DNA from: Flavobacterium sp. GT3R68
Lineage (GTDB): Bacteria > Bacteroidota > Bacteroidia > Flavobacteriales > Flavobacteriaceae
Direction: 5' to 3'
Assembly: GCF_007109225.1 (NCBI RefSeq)
Contig: NZ_VJZK01000008.1
Coordinates: forward strand, 1 to 32,809
DNA: 32,809 nucleotides
Shown: piece after piece, positions 14,515 to 22,565 of the stretch
Numbering within the stretch: the first letter of the stretch is position 1
Layout: each line of letters begins with the position of its first letter
Notes under the pieces: model-generated
Told to the model about the DNA's origin: nothing
The model's input: only the letters and a program-made list of their open reading frames with translations
Database searches by the model: none
Position numbers and translations under genes: made by a program

Positions 14515-16062
14515 CTAAAACGGAACATCACTGTCATCATCAAAACTATTTAGGTTGCTTCCAAAAGCTTCGTTGGCTGAAGGTAGGTTTTTAGTCTGGA
14601 AAGGATTGTCTTCTAAATTCATTTTCGATGGCAAATCATCATAACCTCCGCCATAATCTTCCAGGTTGTCGAATTTACCCAGATTACCAATAAACTTCAG
14701 ACGCACATTTTCCAAACTACCGTTTCGGTGTTTCGCAATGATAAATTCCGCCTGGCCTTCGGTTGGAGAATGTTCGTCATCATCCCACTCGTCTATTTTG
14801 TAATATTCGGGTCTGTAGATAAACGATACGATATCCGCATCCTGCTCGATCGCCCCAGATTCACGAAGATCCGAAAGCAAAGGTCTTTTGCTCGATCCAC
14901 GTGTTTCAACGGCACGCGATAACTGTGATAATGCTATTACCGGAACACCTAACTCTTTGGCAAGAGCCTTCAGGTTTCGGGAAATAGTGGATATTTCCTG
15001 CTCACGGTTCCCACCACCTTTACCGTTACTTCCTCCGGCGGTCATCAATTGCAAATAATCGACAATGATTAACTTGATACCATGTTGGGAAGCTAAACGA
15101 CGGGATTTGGCCCGCAAGTCAAATATAGAAAGCGACGGCGTATCATCTATAAATAAGGGTGCTTTTTCAAGGTTTTTCACTTTGATACTCAACTGTTCCC
15201 ATTCGTGTTTTTCCAATTTTCCGGTTCTCAATTTCTCCGAAGACAAACCGGTTTCCGAGGATATCAAACGGGTAATCAACTGTACGGAAGACATCTCCAG
15301 AGAGAATAACGCTACCGGATGCCCAAAATCAATGGCAATATTACGCGCCATGGACAATACAAAAGCGGTTTTACCCATACCCGGACGCGCTGCAATGATA
15401 ATCAAATCACTAGGCTGCCATCCGGAAGTAATCTTGTCCAGTTTTTCAAAACCGGTTGCGATTCCACTCAACCCTTCTTTTCCGGCAATTTCCTCAATTC
15501 GCTTTTTGGCTTGTATAACCAAACTTTGTGCGGTTTCGGAACTACGTTTGATATTCCCTTGGGTAACTTCGTATAATTTAGATTCGGCTTTGTCCAATAA
15601 ATCAAAAACATCGGTTGATTCATCATATGATTCCTCAATGATTTCCGAAGATATTTTTATAAGGCTTCGTTGAATGTATTTCTGTAAAATAATTCTGGAG
15701 TGAAACTCAATATGTGCCGATGATGAAATCTTTTGGGTCAGTTGGATTAAATAAAAATCACCACCTGCCAATTCCAGTTTTGAGTTCTTTTTTAGCTGAG
15801 CGGAAACTGTTAATAAGTCAATCGGTTGAGAATCTGTGAATAACTGAAAAATGGCCTCGAAAATATGCTTGTGGGCATCTTTATAAAAAGCATCAGGCTG
15901 CAAAATATCGATTACCTCATCAACTCCTTTCTTATCAATCATCATGGCACCTAAAACGGCCTCTTCCAACTCCAGCGCCTGTGGCGGGAGTTTTCCTTTT
16001 TCTAAATTGATAATCGTAGTTTTATCTACTTTCACGGGGTTGATATTTCTGAAATTTTCCAT
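14515..16062 (-). CDS. dnaB: Replicative DNA helicase
   Basis: Hexameric 5'-3' helicase of the replication fork. The 515-residue protein has the N-terminal primase-interacting domain (about 25-130, including LEEAVLGAMMIDKKGVDEV) and a RecA-like motor domain. That domain has Walker A ARPGMGKT (225-232), Walker B LIIVDYLQLM, ALSQLSRAVE and the C-terminal DLRESGAIEQDADIV motif. A DnaB intein is common in some bacteria, but none is present here and all motifs are contiguous. The acidic tail LNSFDDDSDVPF resembles the C-terminal tip of single-strand DNA-binding proteins. Transcribed alone, divergent from nothing nearby; the accA terminator lies upstream. Confidence 0.97.
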   Translation of the reverse strand: MENFRNINPVKVDKTTIINLEKGKLPPQALELEEAVLGAMMIDKKGVDEVIDILQPDAFYKDAHKHIFEAIFQLFTDSQPIDLLTVSAQLKKNSKLELAGGDFYLIQLTQKISSSAHIEFHSRIILQKYIQRSLIKISSEIIEESYDESTDVFDLLDKAESKLYEVTQGNIKRSSETAQSLVIQAKKRIEEIAGKEGLSGIATGFEKLDKITSGWQPSDLIIIAARPGMGKTAFVLSMARNIAIDFGHPVALFSLEMSSVQLITRLISSETGLSSEKLRTGKLEKHEWEQLSIKVKNLEKAPLFIDDTPSLSIFDLRAKSRRLASQHGIKLIIVDYLQLMTAGGSNGKGGGNREQEISTISRNLKALAKELGVPVIALSQLSRAVETRGSSKRPLLSDLRESGAIEQDADIVSFIYRPEYYKIDEWDDDEHSPTEGQAEFIIAKHRNGSLENVRLKFIGNLGKFDNLEDYGGGYDDLPSKMNLEDNPFQTKNLPSANEAFGSNLNSFDDDSDVPF

Positions 16063-16150
16063 GTAGCGAAAGTAACTAAAAAATAAAAAAAACTGCTATT
16101 GAGTTATTACTAAAAATTGTTTATAACTAAAGTTTTTTTGTTGATAACCC

Positions 16151-16183
16151 AAAAAAAATCCGAAACCACAAGGCTTCGGATTT
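16151..16183 (-). terminator. Terminator of accA
   Basis: AAATCCGAAACC (16156-16167) pairs with GGCTTCGGATTT (16172-16183). The single mismatch on the plus strand becomes a G-U pair on the minus strand, where the stem is followed by a run of eight T (plus 16151-16158). It lies 20 nt past the accA stop. Confidence 0.85.
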
Positions 16184-16202
16184 AGAATATATTTGTAAGA
16201 AT

Positions 16203-17156
16203 TTACTCTTTAAATTCACCCATCTTACTGTATTTGTCCATCCTTTGCTCAACTAAAACTGCTGTTGATAAGTCTTTCAATTCCCCGTATGCTTTAAGAA
16301 TATATTGCTCCACAGTTTTAAAAGTTGTATCGCGGTCATAATGAGCTCCACCTAATGGTTCCGGAATAATATCGTCTACCAGTTTTTGCTTTTTCATGTC
16401 GGCAGAAGTCAACTTCAAAGCCTCAGCAGCCTGTTCTTTATACTCCCAGCTTTTCCATAAAATAGAAGAACACGATTCCGGGGAAATTACAGAGTACCAT
16501 GTGTTTTCCATCATCAGTACACGATCTCCAACGCCAATTCCTAATGCACCACCGGAAGCTCCTTCGCCAACGATAACTGTTACGATAGGCACTTTAAGAC
16601 GGATCATTTCGATAATGTTTCTGGCAATTGCTTCCCCTTGTCCTCTTTCTTCAGCTTCCAGCCCTGGATAAGCACCGGGAGTGTCAATTAAAGTCAAAAC
16701 AGGTATTCCGAATTTCTCGGCCATTTTCATCAAGCGCAATGCCTTTCTATATCCTTCCGGATTTGCCATTCCGAAATTACGGAACTGACGGGTTTTGGTA
16801 TTGTATCCTTTTTGCTGACCTACAATCATGAACGATTGTCCGCCAATTTTTCCAAGACCACCAATCATCGCTTTATCATCTTTGAAATTTCGGTCACCGA
16901 ACAATTCCAGGAATGTATCGCCACAAAGTGCATTTACGTGATCCATGGTATACGGACGGCTTGGGTGACGTGATAATTGGACACGCTGCCAGGCAGTCAG
17001 GTTCTTATATATGTTTTTCTTAGTCTCTTCTAATTTTTGCTCTATTTGCTTGCAGGTATTAGTAACATCAATATCGGATTCCTGACCAATGATCTGACAT
17101 TTGTCCAATTGGTCTTCAAGTTCTTTTATAGGAAGCTCAAAATCTAAATATTCCAT
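16203..17156 (-). CDS. accA: Acetyl-CoA carboxylase carboxyltransferase subunit alpha
   Basis: Alpha subunit of the carboxyltransferase that moves CO2 from carboxybiotin to acetyl-CoA, the first step of fatty acid synthesis. The 317 residues are full length. The start [55 protein letters not shown] and [20 protein letters not shown] are characteristic of the crotonase-like fold of this subunit. It stands alone, with accD elsewhere, as usual in this phylum. A -7-like TATCTTTG (plus 17191-17198) lies 35 nt upstream, without a clear TTG -33 element, and may be its promoter. Confidence 0.96.
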   Translation of the reverse strand: MEYLDFELPIKELEDQLDKCQIIGQESDIDVTNTCKQIEQKLEETKKNIYKNLTAWQRVQLSRHPSRPYTMDHVNALCGDTFLELFGDRNFKDDKAMIGGLGKIGGQSFMIVGQQKGYNTKTRQFRNFGMANPEGYRKALRLMKMAEKFGIPVLTLIDTPGAYPGLEAEERGQGEAIARNIIEMIRLKVPIVTVIVGEGASGGALGIGVGDRVLMMENTWYSVISPESCSSILWKSWEYKEQAAEALKLTSADMKKQKLVDDIIPEPLGGAHYDRDTTFKTVEQYILKAYGELKDLSTAVLVEQRMDKYSKMGEFKE

Positions 17157-17260
17157 AGGATTTGTGCGTTTTTAGTTTTAGTTCGAAAGGCAAAGATAAA
17201 ATTTTCAGCGTAGAACGAAAGATTTTTTTTGTTTTTTGTCTAAAAGTATCGGGAATCCCT

Positions 17261-17403
17261 TAGCCCTGATGGCAGTGGAAATCCTTGGGGTTGGAAAGGT
17301 ATTTTTTACCGATGAAAAAGAGCGACCGAAGCAAGCTCCTTTTTTGTCGTGGAAAAAACCATTTCCAGCCCGAAGATGGAAACGTACAGCAGGTTCCAGC
17401 TCC
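17261..17403 (+). ncRNA. Flavo-1-like structured RNA element, copy 3 (expanded hairpin)
   Basis: It begins TAGCCCTGATGGCAGTGGAA and ends AAGATGGAAACGTACAGCAG followed by GTTCCAGCTCC, matching the ends of the other two copies. The variable middle is much longer here. GGGTTGGAAAGG (about 17288-17299) pairs with CCATTTCCAGCCC (about 17359-17371), and an inner T/A-rich arm ends in GAGC...GCTCC. It lies on the plus strand between two minus-strand genes and ends 9 nt before the eamA stop codon. It is thus antisense to any eamA readthrough. Confidence 0.55.
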
Positions 17404-17412
17404 AGAAGATTT

Positions 17413-18297
17413 TTAAGCTTTCTCTTTTTTATAGTATTTGACTACGCCGTTCATGATTACTGTGGACAGAATGATTAGCGCACCGATATAGAATGCCGGA
17501 TCCATTTTTTCTTTTTCCTGAAAGACAATCACAGCCAGGATAATCCCGTAAATAGGTTCCAGATTGATGGTCAGCATCACGGTATACGGACTTAAAAATT
17601 TCATTACTTTGACCGAGGCTATAAAGGCATACGCCGTACAAACTGAACTTAGTATCCCAAGATACATCCAGTCGGAAGCGGAAACCTGAAAAAATTTGGT
17701 ATCAAAGCTGTTGGTAGTTCCAAGAAAAACGGAGAAAATCAGAACACCTCCAAGTAACTCATAAAACGAAATGACTGACGGATTATATTCCTTGGCGTAT
17801 TTGCTGTTGATTACGGAAAAGGTGGCGGATAGGAATGCGGAACTTAACGCCAGAATTATTCCGTAGACATAGTTACCTTCCACATTGAAGATGATGTACA
17901 GTCCGAGCACTACTATAAGTCCAAACAATACTTCATACCAGATAACTTTTCGTCCATAGACCAAAGGTTCCAAAAGCGATGTAAAAAAAGCTCCGGTGGA
18001 AAGACAGGCTAATGTTACAGAAATATTGGAAACTTTAATCGCCTTGAAAAAGGTAAACCAATGCAGTGCAATGATCAGACCTGCGAATAGAAACCCGAAG
18101 AGGGTCTTTAGCGGCACTTTCATGGGGATTTTTTTGTACCAGATGTATAAGGAAATAAATCCCACTGCCAATAACATCCGGTACCAGACTAATGGCAACG
18201 CATCAAGAGTAATCAGCGCACCTAAAACGGCTGTAAATCCCCAAATAAATACGATGAAATGGAGATGGAAGTAGCTCTTTAGGTTATCGTTTTGCAT
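17413..18297 (-). CDS. EamA/DMT-family transporter
   Basis: A 294-residue membrane protein of the drug/metabolite transporter superfamily, with about ten hydrophobic segments in two EamA halves. The first half starts HFIVFIWGFTAVLGALITLD and the second is seen in GNYVYGIILALSSAFLSATF. Substrates of this family are mostly amino acids, purine-like metabolites or unknown, and none can be read here. The ATG at 18297 (MQNDNLKSYFHLHF) is preferred over the open frame back to 18432, which overlaps lptG and reads as shadow sequence. It overlaps the end of lptG by 14 nt, indicating translational coupling. Confidence 0.87.
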   Translation of the reverse strand: MQNDNLKSYFHLHFIVFIWGFTAVLGALITLDALPLVWYRMLLAVGFISLYIWYKKIPMKVPLKTLFGFLFAGLIIALHWFTFFKAIKVSNISVTLACLSTGAFFTSLLEPLVYGRKVIWYEVLFGLIVVLGLYIIFNVEGNYVYGIILALSSAFLSATFSVINSKYAKEYNPSVISFYELLGGVLIFSVFLGTTNSFDTKFFQVSASDWMYLGILSSVCTAYAFIASVKVMKFLSPYTVMLTINLEPIYGIILAVIVFQEKEKMDPAFYIGALIILSTVIMNGVVKYYKKEKA

Positions 18298-19366
18298 TTC
18301 GGAGCAGATATATGGCCAGAATACCGAAAACAATGTTGGGCAACCAAACGGCCAACAGTGGTGGCACACTGGATTTCTCAGCCAGAACACCAAATATCTT
18401 ATCAAAAAAGACAAATGAAAATGCCAGACCAATTCCGATAGCCAGGTTTAATCCCATTCCGCCTCTCCTTTTCATCGATGAAACGGCCACGGCTATAATG
18501 GTAAGGATAAACGCGGAAACCGGGAGGCTGTACTTTTTATATAGCACAACCAAGTATACATTGATGTTAGATGAACCGCGGCTTTTTTCTTTGTCAATAA
18601 ACTTGTATAATTCACCTAACGGCAAGGTTTCTGCCACATAAACTACTGGGGTTAAATCTTCCAGGTCAAATTTAAAAATGGTGTCTTTTTTATCGGCGGT
18701 TTCAATGATATCAGCAAACTCCCCTACTTTTCGTTTGTTGTAATTGAACATCGTATACGAACTGTCTTTCGGATTCCATTTGATCCGGCTGGCGGTAACT
18801 TTGTATTGCAATTTTTCCTTTTTGAATTTTTCCATCGCAAAGTTGAATGCAATTTTGGAGGTCTGATTGAAATTTCCAACATAAATAAATTCGTCCTTGC
18901 TGATTTGCTTAAACACATTTGAATTATCGCGCATCATTTCCTTTCCATTTCCTTTCAGGTAAGTATATCGGAAATTATTAAATCCCTCACTTGCTTTTGG
19001 TACCAGGAAAACCCCCATAATCAAGGCAAAAAGGGAAACAATTGAAGCCCCGATAATAAACGGGCGCATAAATCTTTGGAATGAGATCCCGGAACTTAAT
19101 ATTGCAATTATTTCGGTATTATTGGCTAGTTTTGACGTAAACCAAATGACCGAAAGGAATAAAAATATAGGAAATAATAAGTTGGCAAAATAGATGGTAA
19201 AATGATAATAATAGATGGCAATTTCAATGAATGGGATTTTATTTTCAATCATTTTATCGACTTTCTCCGATACGTCAATTACAATTGCAATTGGGATAAA
19301 CATTAAAAGCATCGCCACAAAAGTGGACAAATATCTTTTTAAAATGTATTTATCTATTATTTTCAT
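18284..19366 (-). CDS. lptG: LptF/LptG-family LPS export permease
   Basis: Permease subunit of the complex that extracts lipopolysaccharide from the inner membrane and passes it to the periplasmic bridge. The 360-residue protein starts MKIIDKYILKRYLSTFVAML. It has three N-terminal membrane segments up to about 120, a periplasmic domain (about 125-270) and three C-terminal segments (YSLPVSAFILTIIAVAVSSM, LAIGIGLAFSFVFFDKIFGV, PNIVFGILAIYLL). This is the YjgP/YjgQ layout. LptG is preferred over LptF from general resemblance and its position after tgt, but the two are hard to separate by eye. It lies 49 nt downstream of tgt and overlaps eamA. Confidence 0.88.
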   Translation of the reverse strand: MKIIDKYILKRYLSTFVAMLLMFIPIAIVIDVSEKVDKMIENKIPFIEIAIYYYHFTIYFANLLFPIFLFLSVIWFTSKLANNTEIIAILSSGISFQRFMRPFIIGASIVSLFALIMGVFLVPKASEGFNNFRYTYLKGNGKEMMRDNSNVFKQISKDEFIYVGNFNQTSKIAFNFAMEKFKKEKLQYKVTASRIKWNPKDSSYTMFNYNKRKVGEFADIIETADKKDTIFKFDLEDLTPVVYVAETLPLGELYKFIDKEKSRGSSNINVYLVVLYKKYSLPVSAFILTIIAVAVSSMKRRGGMGLNLAIGIGLAFSFVFFDKIFGVLAEKSSVPPLLAVWLPNIVFGILAIYLLRNAKR

Positions 19367-19415
19367 TTAAATTATTTAAAAATTTAAAACCAAAAATCCC
19401 CTACCAACCAGTGTC

Positions 19416-20546
19416 CTAAAGACGCTGGCCCATTTGTTTGACCATTTTTTCCTTCCAGGGATAAAAATCTCCTGCTAAGATATGTTTTCTTGCTTCACGA
19501 ACCAACCACATATAAAAACCTAAGTTGTGGATTGTGGCAATTTGCTTTCCAAGGTATTCGTTGGCTGCAAAAAGATGACGCAAATAGGCTTTGCTATATT
19601 CCCTGTCCACAAACGTAGTTCCCATCTCATCCACGGGAGAAAAATCGTCGGCCCATTTTTTATTTTTGATATTGATGGTCCCGTTTGCGGTAAACAGCAT
19701 TCCGTTTCTCGCGTTACGCGTGGGCATCACACAATCGAACATATCGATACCCAAAGCAATGTTTTCCAGAATATTGATCGGCGTTCCAACCCCCATTAAG
19801 TAGCGTGGTTTGTCTTCGGGTAAAATGGCGGTAACTATTTCGGTCATGGCATACATTTCCTCAGCCGGTTCCCCTACGGAAAGTCCACCAATAGCATTCC
19901 CCTGCGCTCCGGCATTGGCAATGTATTCCGCGGATTGCATTCGCAAATCCTTATAGCAGCTTCCCTGAACAATCGGGAAAAAAGTTTGTTCATAACCGTA
20001 TTTGACAGGAACTTTTTCCAAATGATTGATACATCTGTCCAGCCATCGGTGGGTCATGTGCATCGAACGTTGTGCATATCGGTAATCACAGGGATAAGGA
20101 GTACATTCATCGAAAGCCATAATGATATCCGCGCCAATACTGCGTTGAATCTCCATCACACTTTCAGGTGAGAAAAAATGATGCGATCCGTCAATATGGG
20201 ATTTGAACTTAACACCTTCTTCTTTAATTTTTCTGTTGGCTGAAAGCGAATAAACCTGATAACCCCCGGAATCAGTTAAAATATTACGGTCCCAGTTCAT
20301 GAATTTATGCAATCCGCCCGCTTGTTCAAGAATATGGGTTTGGGGACGTAAAAACAAATGATAGGTATTACCAAGTATAATATCTGGGTTGATTTCCTCT
20401 TTAAGCTCGCGTTGGTGCACTCCTTTTACGGAAGCTACTGTACCAACTGGCATAAATATGGGTGTTTCTATAACCCCATGATCAGTGGTTATGCTTCCGG
20501 CTCTGGCTTTGGATAAGGGATCTGTGTGTAATAAGTCAAACTTCAT
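19416..20546 (-). CDS. tgt: tRNA-guanine (queuine) transglycosylase lacking the zinc cysteines
   Basis: Exchanges guanine-34 of GUN-anticodon tRNAs for preQ1 in queuosine synthesis. The 376 residues include TPIFMPVGTVASVKG, the active-site stretch LTDSGGYQVYSLS, FDECTPYPCDYRYAQRSMHM, QGNAIGGLSVGEP and DCVMPTRNARNGMLF. In E. coli Tgt the zinc site is CDCYTC followed by RNYSRAY, plus a histidine in TIHNL. Here the aligned segment is GTTFVD followed by REYSKAY, so all three cysteines are replaced while TIHNL is kept. I believe the same change occurs in other flavobacterial Tgt proteins. The rest of the fold looks intact, so I still call it an active Tgt. First gene of a tgt-lptG-eamA run. Confidence 0.94.
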   Translation of the reverse strand: MKFDLLHTDPLSKARAGSITTDHGVIETPIFMPVGTVASVKGVHQRELKEEINPDIILGNTYHLFLRPQTHILEQAGGLHKFMNWDRNILTDSGGYQVYSLSANRKIKEEGVKFKSHIDGSHHFFSPESVMEIQRSIGADIIMAFDECTPYPCDYRYAQRSMHMTHRWLDRCINHLEKVPVKYGYEQTFFPIVQGSCYKDLRMQSAEYIANAGAQGNAIGGLSVGEPAEEMYAMTEIVTAILPEDKPRYLMGVGTPINILENIALGIDMFDCVMPTRNARNGMLFTANGTINIKNKKWADDFSPVDEMGTTFVDREYSKAYLRHLFAANEYLGKQIATIHNLGFYMWLVREARKHILAGDFYPWKEKMVKQMGQRL

Positions 20547-20565
20547 AACGTCTTTTTTCAGTCGC

Positions 20566-20598
20566 CAAAGATAAGGCAGATAATCAGATAATTTTCAA
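20566..20598 (-). promoter_or_regulatory. Promoter of tgt-lptG-eamA
   Basis: The minus strand reads TATCTTTG (plus 20566-20573) with TTG at plus 20596-20598, a 22-nt spacer near the long end of the Bacteroidota range. It lies 20 nt upstream of the tgt start, a sensible distance. Confidence 0.5.
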
Positions 20599-20761
20599 AT
20601 TTAAAGATGTTTTATGATTTTCGTAAATGTACTATTTTGCTTACTAATTAAATTATTTTTTCAGCGGCGAACCCAGATATATTTCATACTATTGATATAG
20701 AATTGTTATACACCGAACTATTGAAGCGTTTCTCACACAATAACACATTATCAAATCAAAA

Positions 20762-21529
20762 ATGGTAAAGAGAAAAAAATCGGATGACGTCGTGGCTTTT
20801 CAAACCGAAGAGGAGCAAAGATGTGCTGCAGAGTTAGTTATTGCGAACCAGGAAAACAAAGATAGAGCGGCAAAATTAAAAATTGTCAATAAAGAGCTGG
20901 CTTTTGAAAATATCGAAAAAGAAAAACGAGTCGCGGAGTTAGTCATTGCTGATAAGGAGTTAGTCTTTCAACATAAAGAGAAAGCAAAAAGAGCGGCTGA
21001 ATTGCTAATTGCCAATAAGGAACTTACCTTTCAGAATAAAGAGAAAGAAAAAAGGGCGGCTGAATTAATCCTGGCTAATGAAGAACTAACCTTTCAGAAT
21101 AAAGAAAAAGAAAAACGCGCTGCTGAACTAATAGTGGCCAATAAAGAACTTGCTTTTCAAAATAAAGAAAAAGAAAAACGAGCCGCTGAATTGATAGTGG
21201 CCAATAAAGAACTTGCCTTTCAGAATAAAGAAAAAGAAAAAAGGGCAGCAGAATTATTAGCTGCGAATAAGGAACTTGAAAAAGCTAAAAAATATCAAAA
21301 AGAATACATTACGGAACTGAAAGAGATGATTTTTGTGACATCACATAAAGTTCGAGAACCTATTGTATCCATCTTGGGCCTTGCTGATGTTCTAGATTAC
21401 TCCCGACCGGAGGAGTTAAAAAACTTAGTGCATTATATCAAATCATCTGCCTTAAAGCTGGATGCACTTACCCAACAGCTGAATATTCTTATTCATGAGT
21501 CGAAAGTTAAAGCACAAAATAAGCATTAA
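20762..21529 (+). CDS. Repeat coiled-coil protein with a C-terminal DHp-like histidine segment
   Basis: A 255-residue cytoplasmic protein; no signal peptide or membrane segment. Residues about 15-175 form a charged coiled coil. From residue 50 it consists of six 21-residue units of the type NKEKEKRAAELIVANKELAF. Residues 186-245 (ITELKEMIFVTSHKVREPIV and onward) resemble the histidine-kinase dimerisation domain, with His195 at the phosphoacceptor position (TSHKVREP instead of the usual SHDLRTP). The protein stops soon after, with no HATPase domain. Family members with TSHKVRxPI and no kinase domain exist in Bacteroidota as I remember. It may be a phosphorelay partner, a decoy or a truncated kinase. 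The 215-nt upstream gap shows no clear promoter box. Confidence 0.8.
   Translation: MVKRKKSDDVVAFQTEEEQRCAAELVIANQENKDRAAKLKIVNKELAFENIEKEKRVAELVIADKELVFQHKEKAKRAAELLIANKELTFQNKEKEKRAAELILANEELTFQNKEKEKRAAELIVANKELAFQNKEKEKRAAELIVANKELAFQNKEKEKRAAELLAANKELEKAKKYQKEYITELKEMIFVTSHKVREPIVSILGLADVLDYSRPEELKNLVHYIKSSALKLDALTQQLNILIHESKVKAQNKH
20909..21286 (+). repeat. Six tandem 63-bp coding repeats
   Basis: Units start at 20909, 20972, 21035, 21098, 21161 and 21224. Each is 63 bp and encodes 21 residues, so gain or loss of a unit keeps the frame. The central units (21098-21223) are nearly identical in DNA and identical in protein; the first and last have diverged. A partial degenerate unit precedes 20909. 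The sequence is typical of a recombination-prone minisatellite. Confidence 0.9.
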
Positions 21530-21567
21530 ATAATTCAATCAGTCTTTTCTGTAACGAAAGGGCAGCT

Positions 21568-22125
21568 TTATTTTTCTTTTGTTAAACCTCTCTTTTGTTT
21601 GACTTTCCCATCCATGAAGATCTGGTCGCCATTTTTCATCTGCATGGAACTTCCATCTTTCATATTTACTGTTCCATCCGGAGCAACCACAGTTCCATTG
21701 GCCAGCTTCATGTTTTTATCAATTAAAAACAGCTCCCCTTTTTTCATCAACATCATTTTTCCGCCTTTCATTGTCACATGATCTTTCATTTTTTTATGGT
21801 TTTTTACCCAACGATCTTCCTTGACCTTTTTACTTGTAATTTTGCCTCTCATATCCACGATATCTCCATTTAAGAGCATTCTAATTTTACCGTCCTTGGT
21901 TTTAATTGTCCCATCCGAAGAAACAACAGTTCCATTGGCCATGATCATATCCTCATACAGGATTGCCATTTTCCCATCCTGAATCATCATCACTTTTCCG
22001 TCTTTCATCATTACATGATTTTTGGTCTGTTTCATTTTCAAATCTTTAGCATTCAATTTGTCTTCTTGCGCCATAATTCCAACCGATATGAATACAGAAA
22101 ATAAAATTATAAATATTTTTTTCAT
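21568..22125 (-). CDS. Exported protein with duplicated DUF6799-like domain
   Basis: The 185-residue product starts with a signal peptide (MKKIFIILFSVFISVGIMAQ). The mature part holds two copies of one domain. Copy one (about 33-98) contains NHVMMKDGKVMMIQDGKMAI and MANGTVVSSDGTIKTKDGKI; copy two (about 113-178) contains DHVTMKGGKMMLMKKGELFL and LANGTVVAPDGTVNMKDGSS. The pattern is short beta strands with G/D turns, very rich in Met and Lys. I recall this as DUF6799, a domain of unknown function in Bacteroidota. The clustered methionines could suggest metal handling, but that is only a guess. It is convergent with the coiled-coil gene (38 nt apart); no hairpin terminator is visible between them. 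Confidence 0.8.
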   Translation of the reverse strand: MKKIFIILFSVFISVGIMAQEDKLNAKDLKMKQTKNHVMMKDGKVMMIQDGKMAILYEDMIMANGTVVSSDGTIKTKDGKIRMLLNGDIVDMRGKITSKKVKEDRWVKNHKKMKDHVTMKGGKMMLMKKGELFLIDKNMKLANGTVVAPDGTVNMKDGSSMQMKNGDQIFMDGKVKQKRGLTKEK

Positions 22126-22565
22126 AACTATTTGATTTTAAATTATTTAAAGTTTAAAATTATGTAATAAATTTACAAAAAATACCATCGAATAGCTTGA
22201 TTTGAGGCAATAGCAGAAGTATCACCTAACTTTCTTATACCGATTAGTTTCTGACAATTTAAAACCAAATATCTTAAAAAATGAATCCCTAAAGTAAAAC
22301 ACATATTGTAAACCATTACAACTGCTAGCCTAATCCAGTATCCCTCATTCATTATGTTGCCTTCCAAATTGCGTTTTTCAATAAATTATTTTATTCATTA
22401 TATATTAATTATATATTTTTTAACTGTTTAATTAACAGATAATTATGGAAAAAATTCGTAATATTACTATATTAAATTAATTAAAAAAGGTCATTTACTT
22501 TACCAATTTTACAAAATGTACACAGGTATTTAATTAGAAAAATATTAATATAAAAACAAATAGTT
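22126..22565. other. AT-rich intergenic gap
   Basis: This 440-nt gap lies between divergent genes. It contains a minus-strand open frame (22173-22349 from an internal ATG, MNEGYWIRLAVVMVYNMCFT and on) that ends in IRKLGDTSAIASNQAIRWYF. It is hydrophobic at its start, without recognisable homology, and may be a decayed or spurious gene. The part from 22380 to 22565 is extremely A/T-rich and is the likely promoter region of the ferritin-like gene, but no exact TANNTTTG box is present. Confidence 0.4.

Noticed and set aside
15065..15673. 202-residue plus-strand frame inside dnaB
   Set aside because: It is antisense to conserved DnaB motifs, including Walker A, and has no recognisable features.
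18298..18432. Extended start of the EamA transporter
   Set aside because: The extra 45 residues are an out-of-frame reading of lptG and contain no family sequence.
20909..21286. Regular repeats as a possible CRISPR array
   Set aside because: The units are contiguous 63-bp coding repeats without unique spacers, and they preserve a reading frame.
22173..22367. Minus-strand frame of 64 residues in the AT-rich gap
   Set aside because: No homology recognised, no promoter and unusual composition; kept only as a note in the gap entry.
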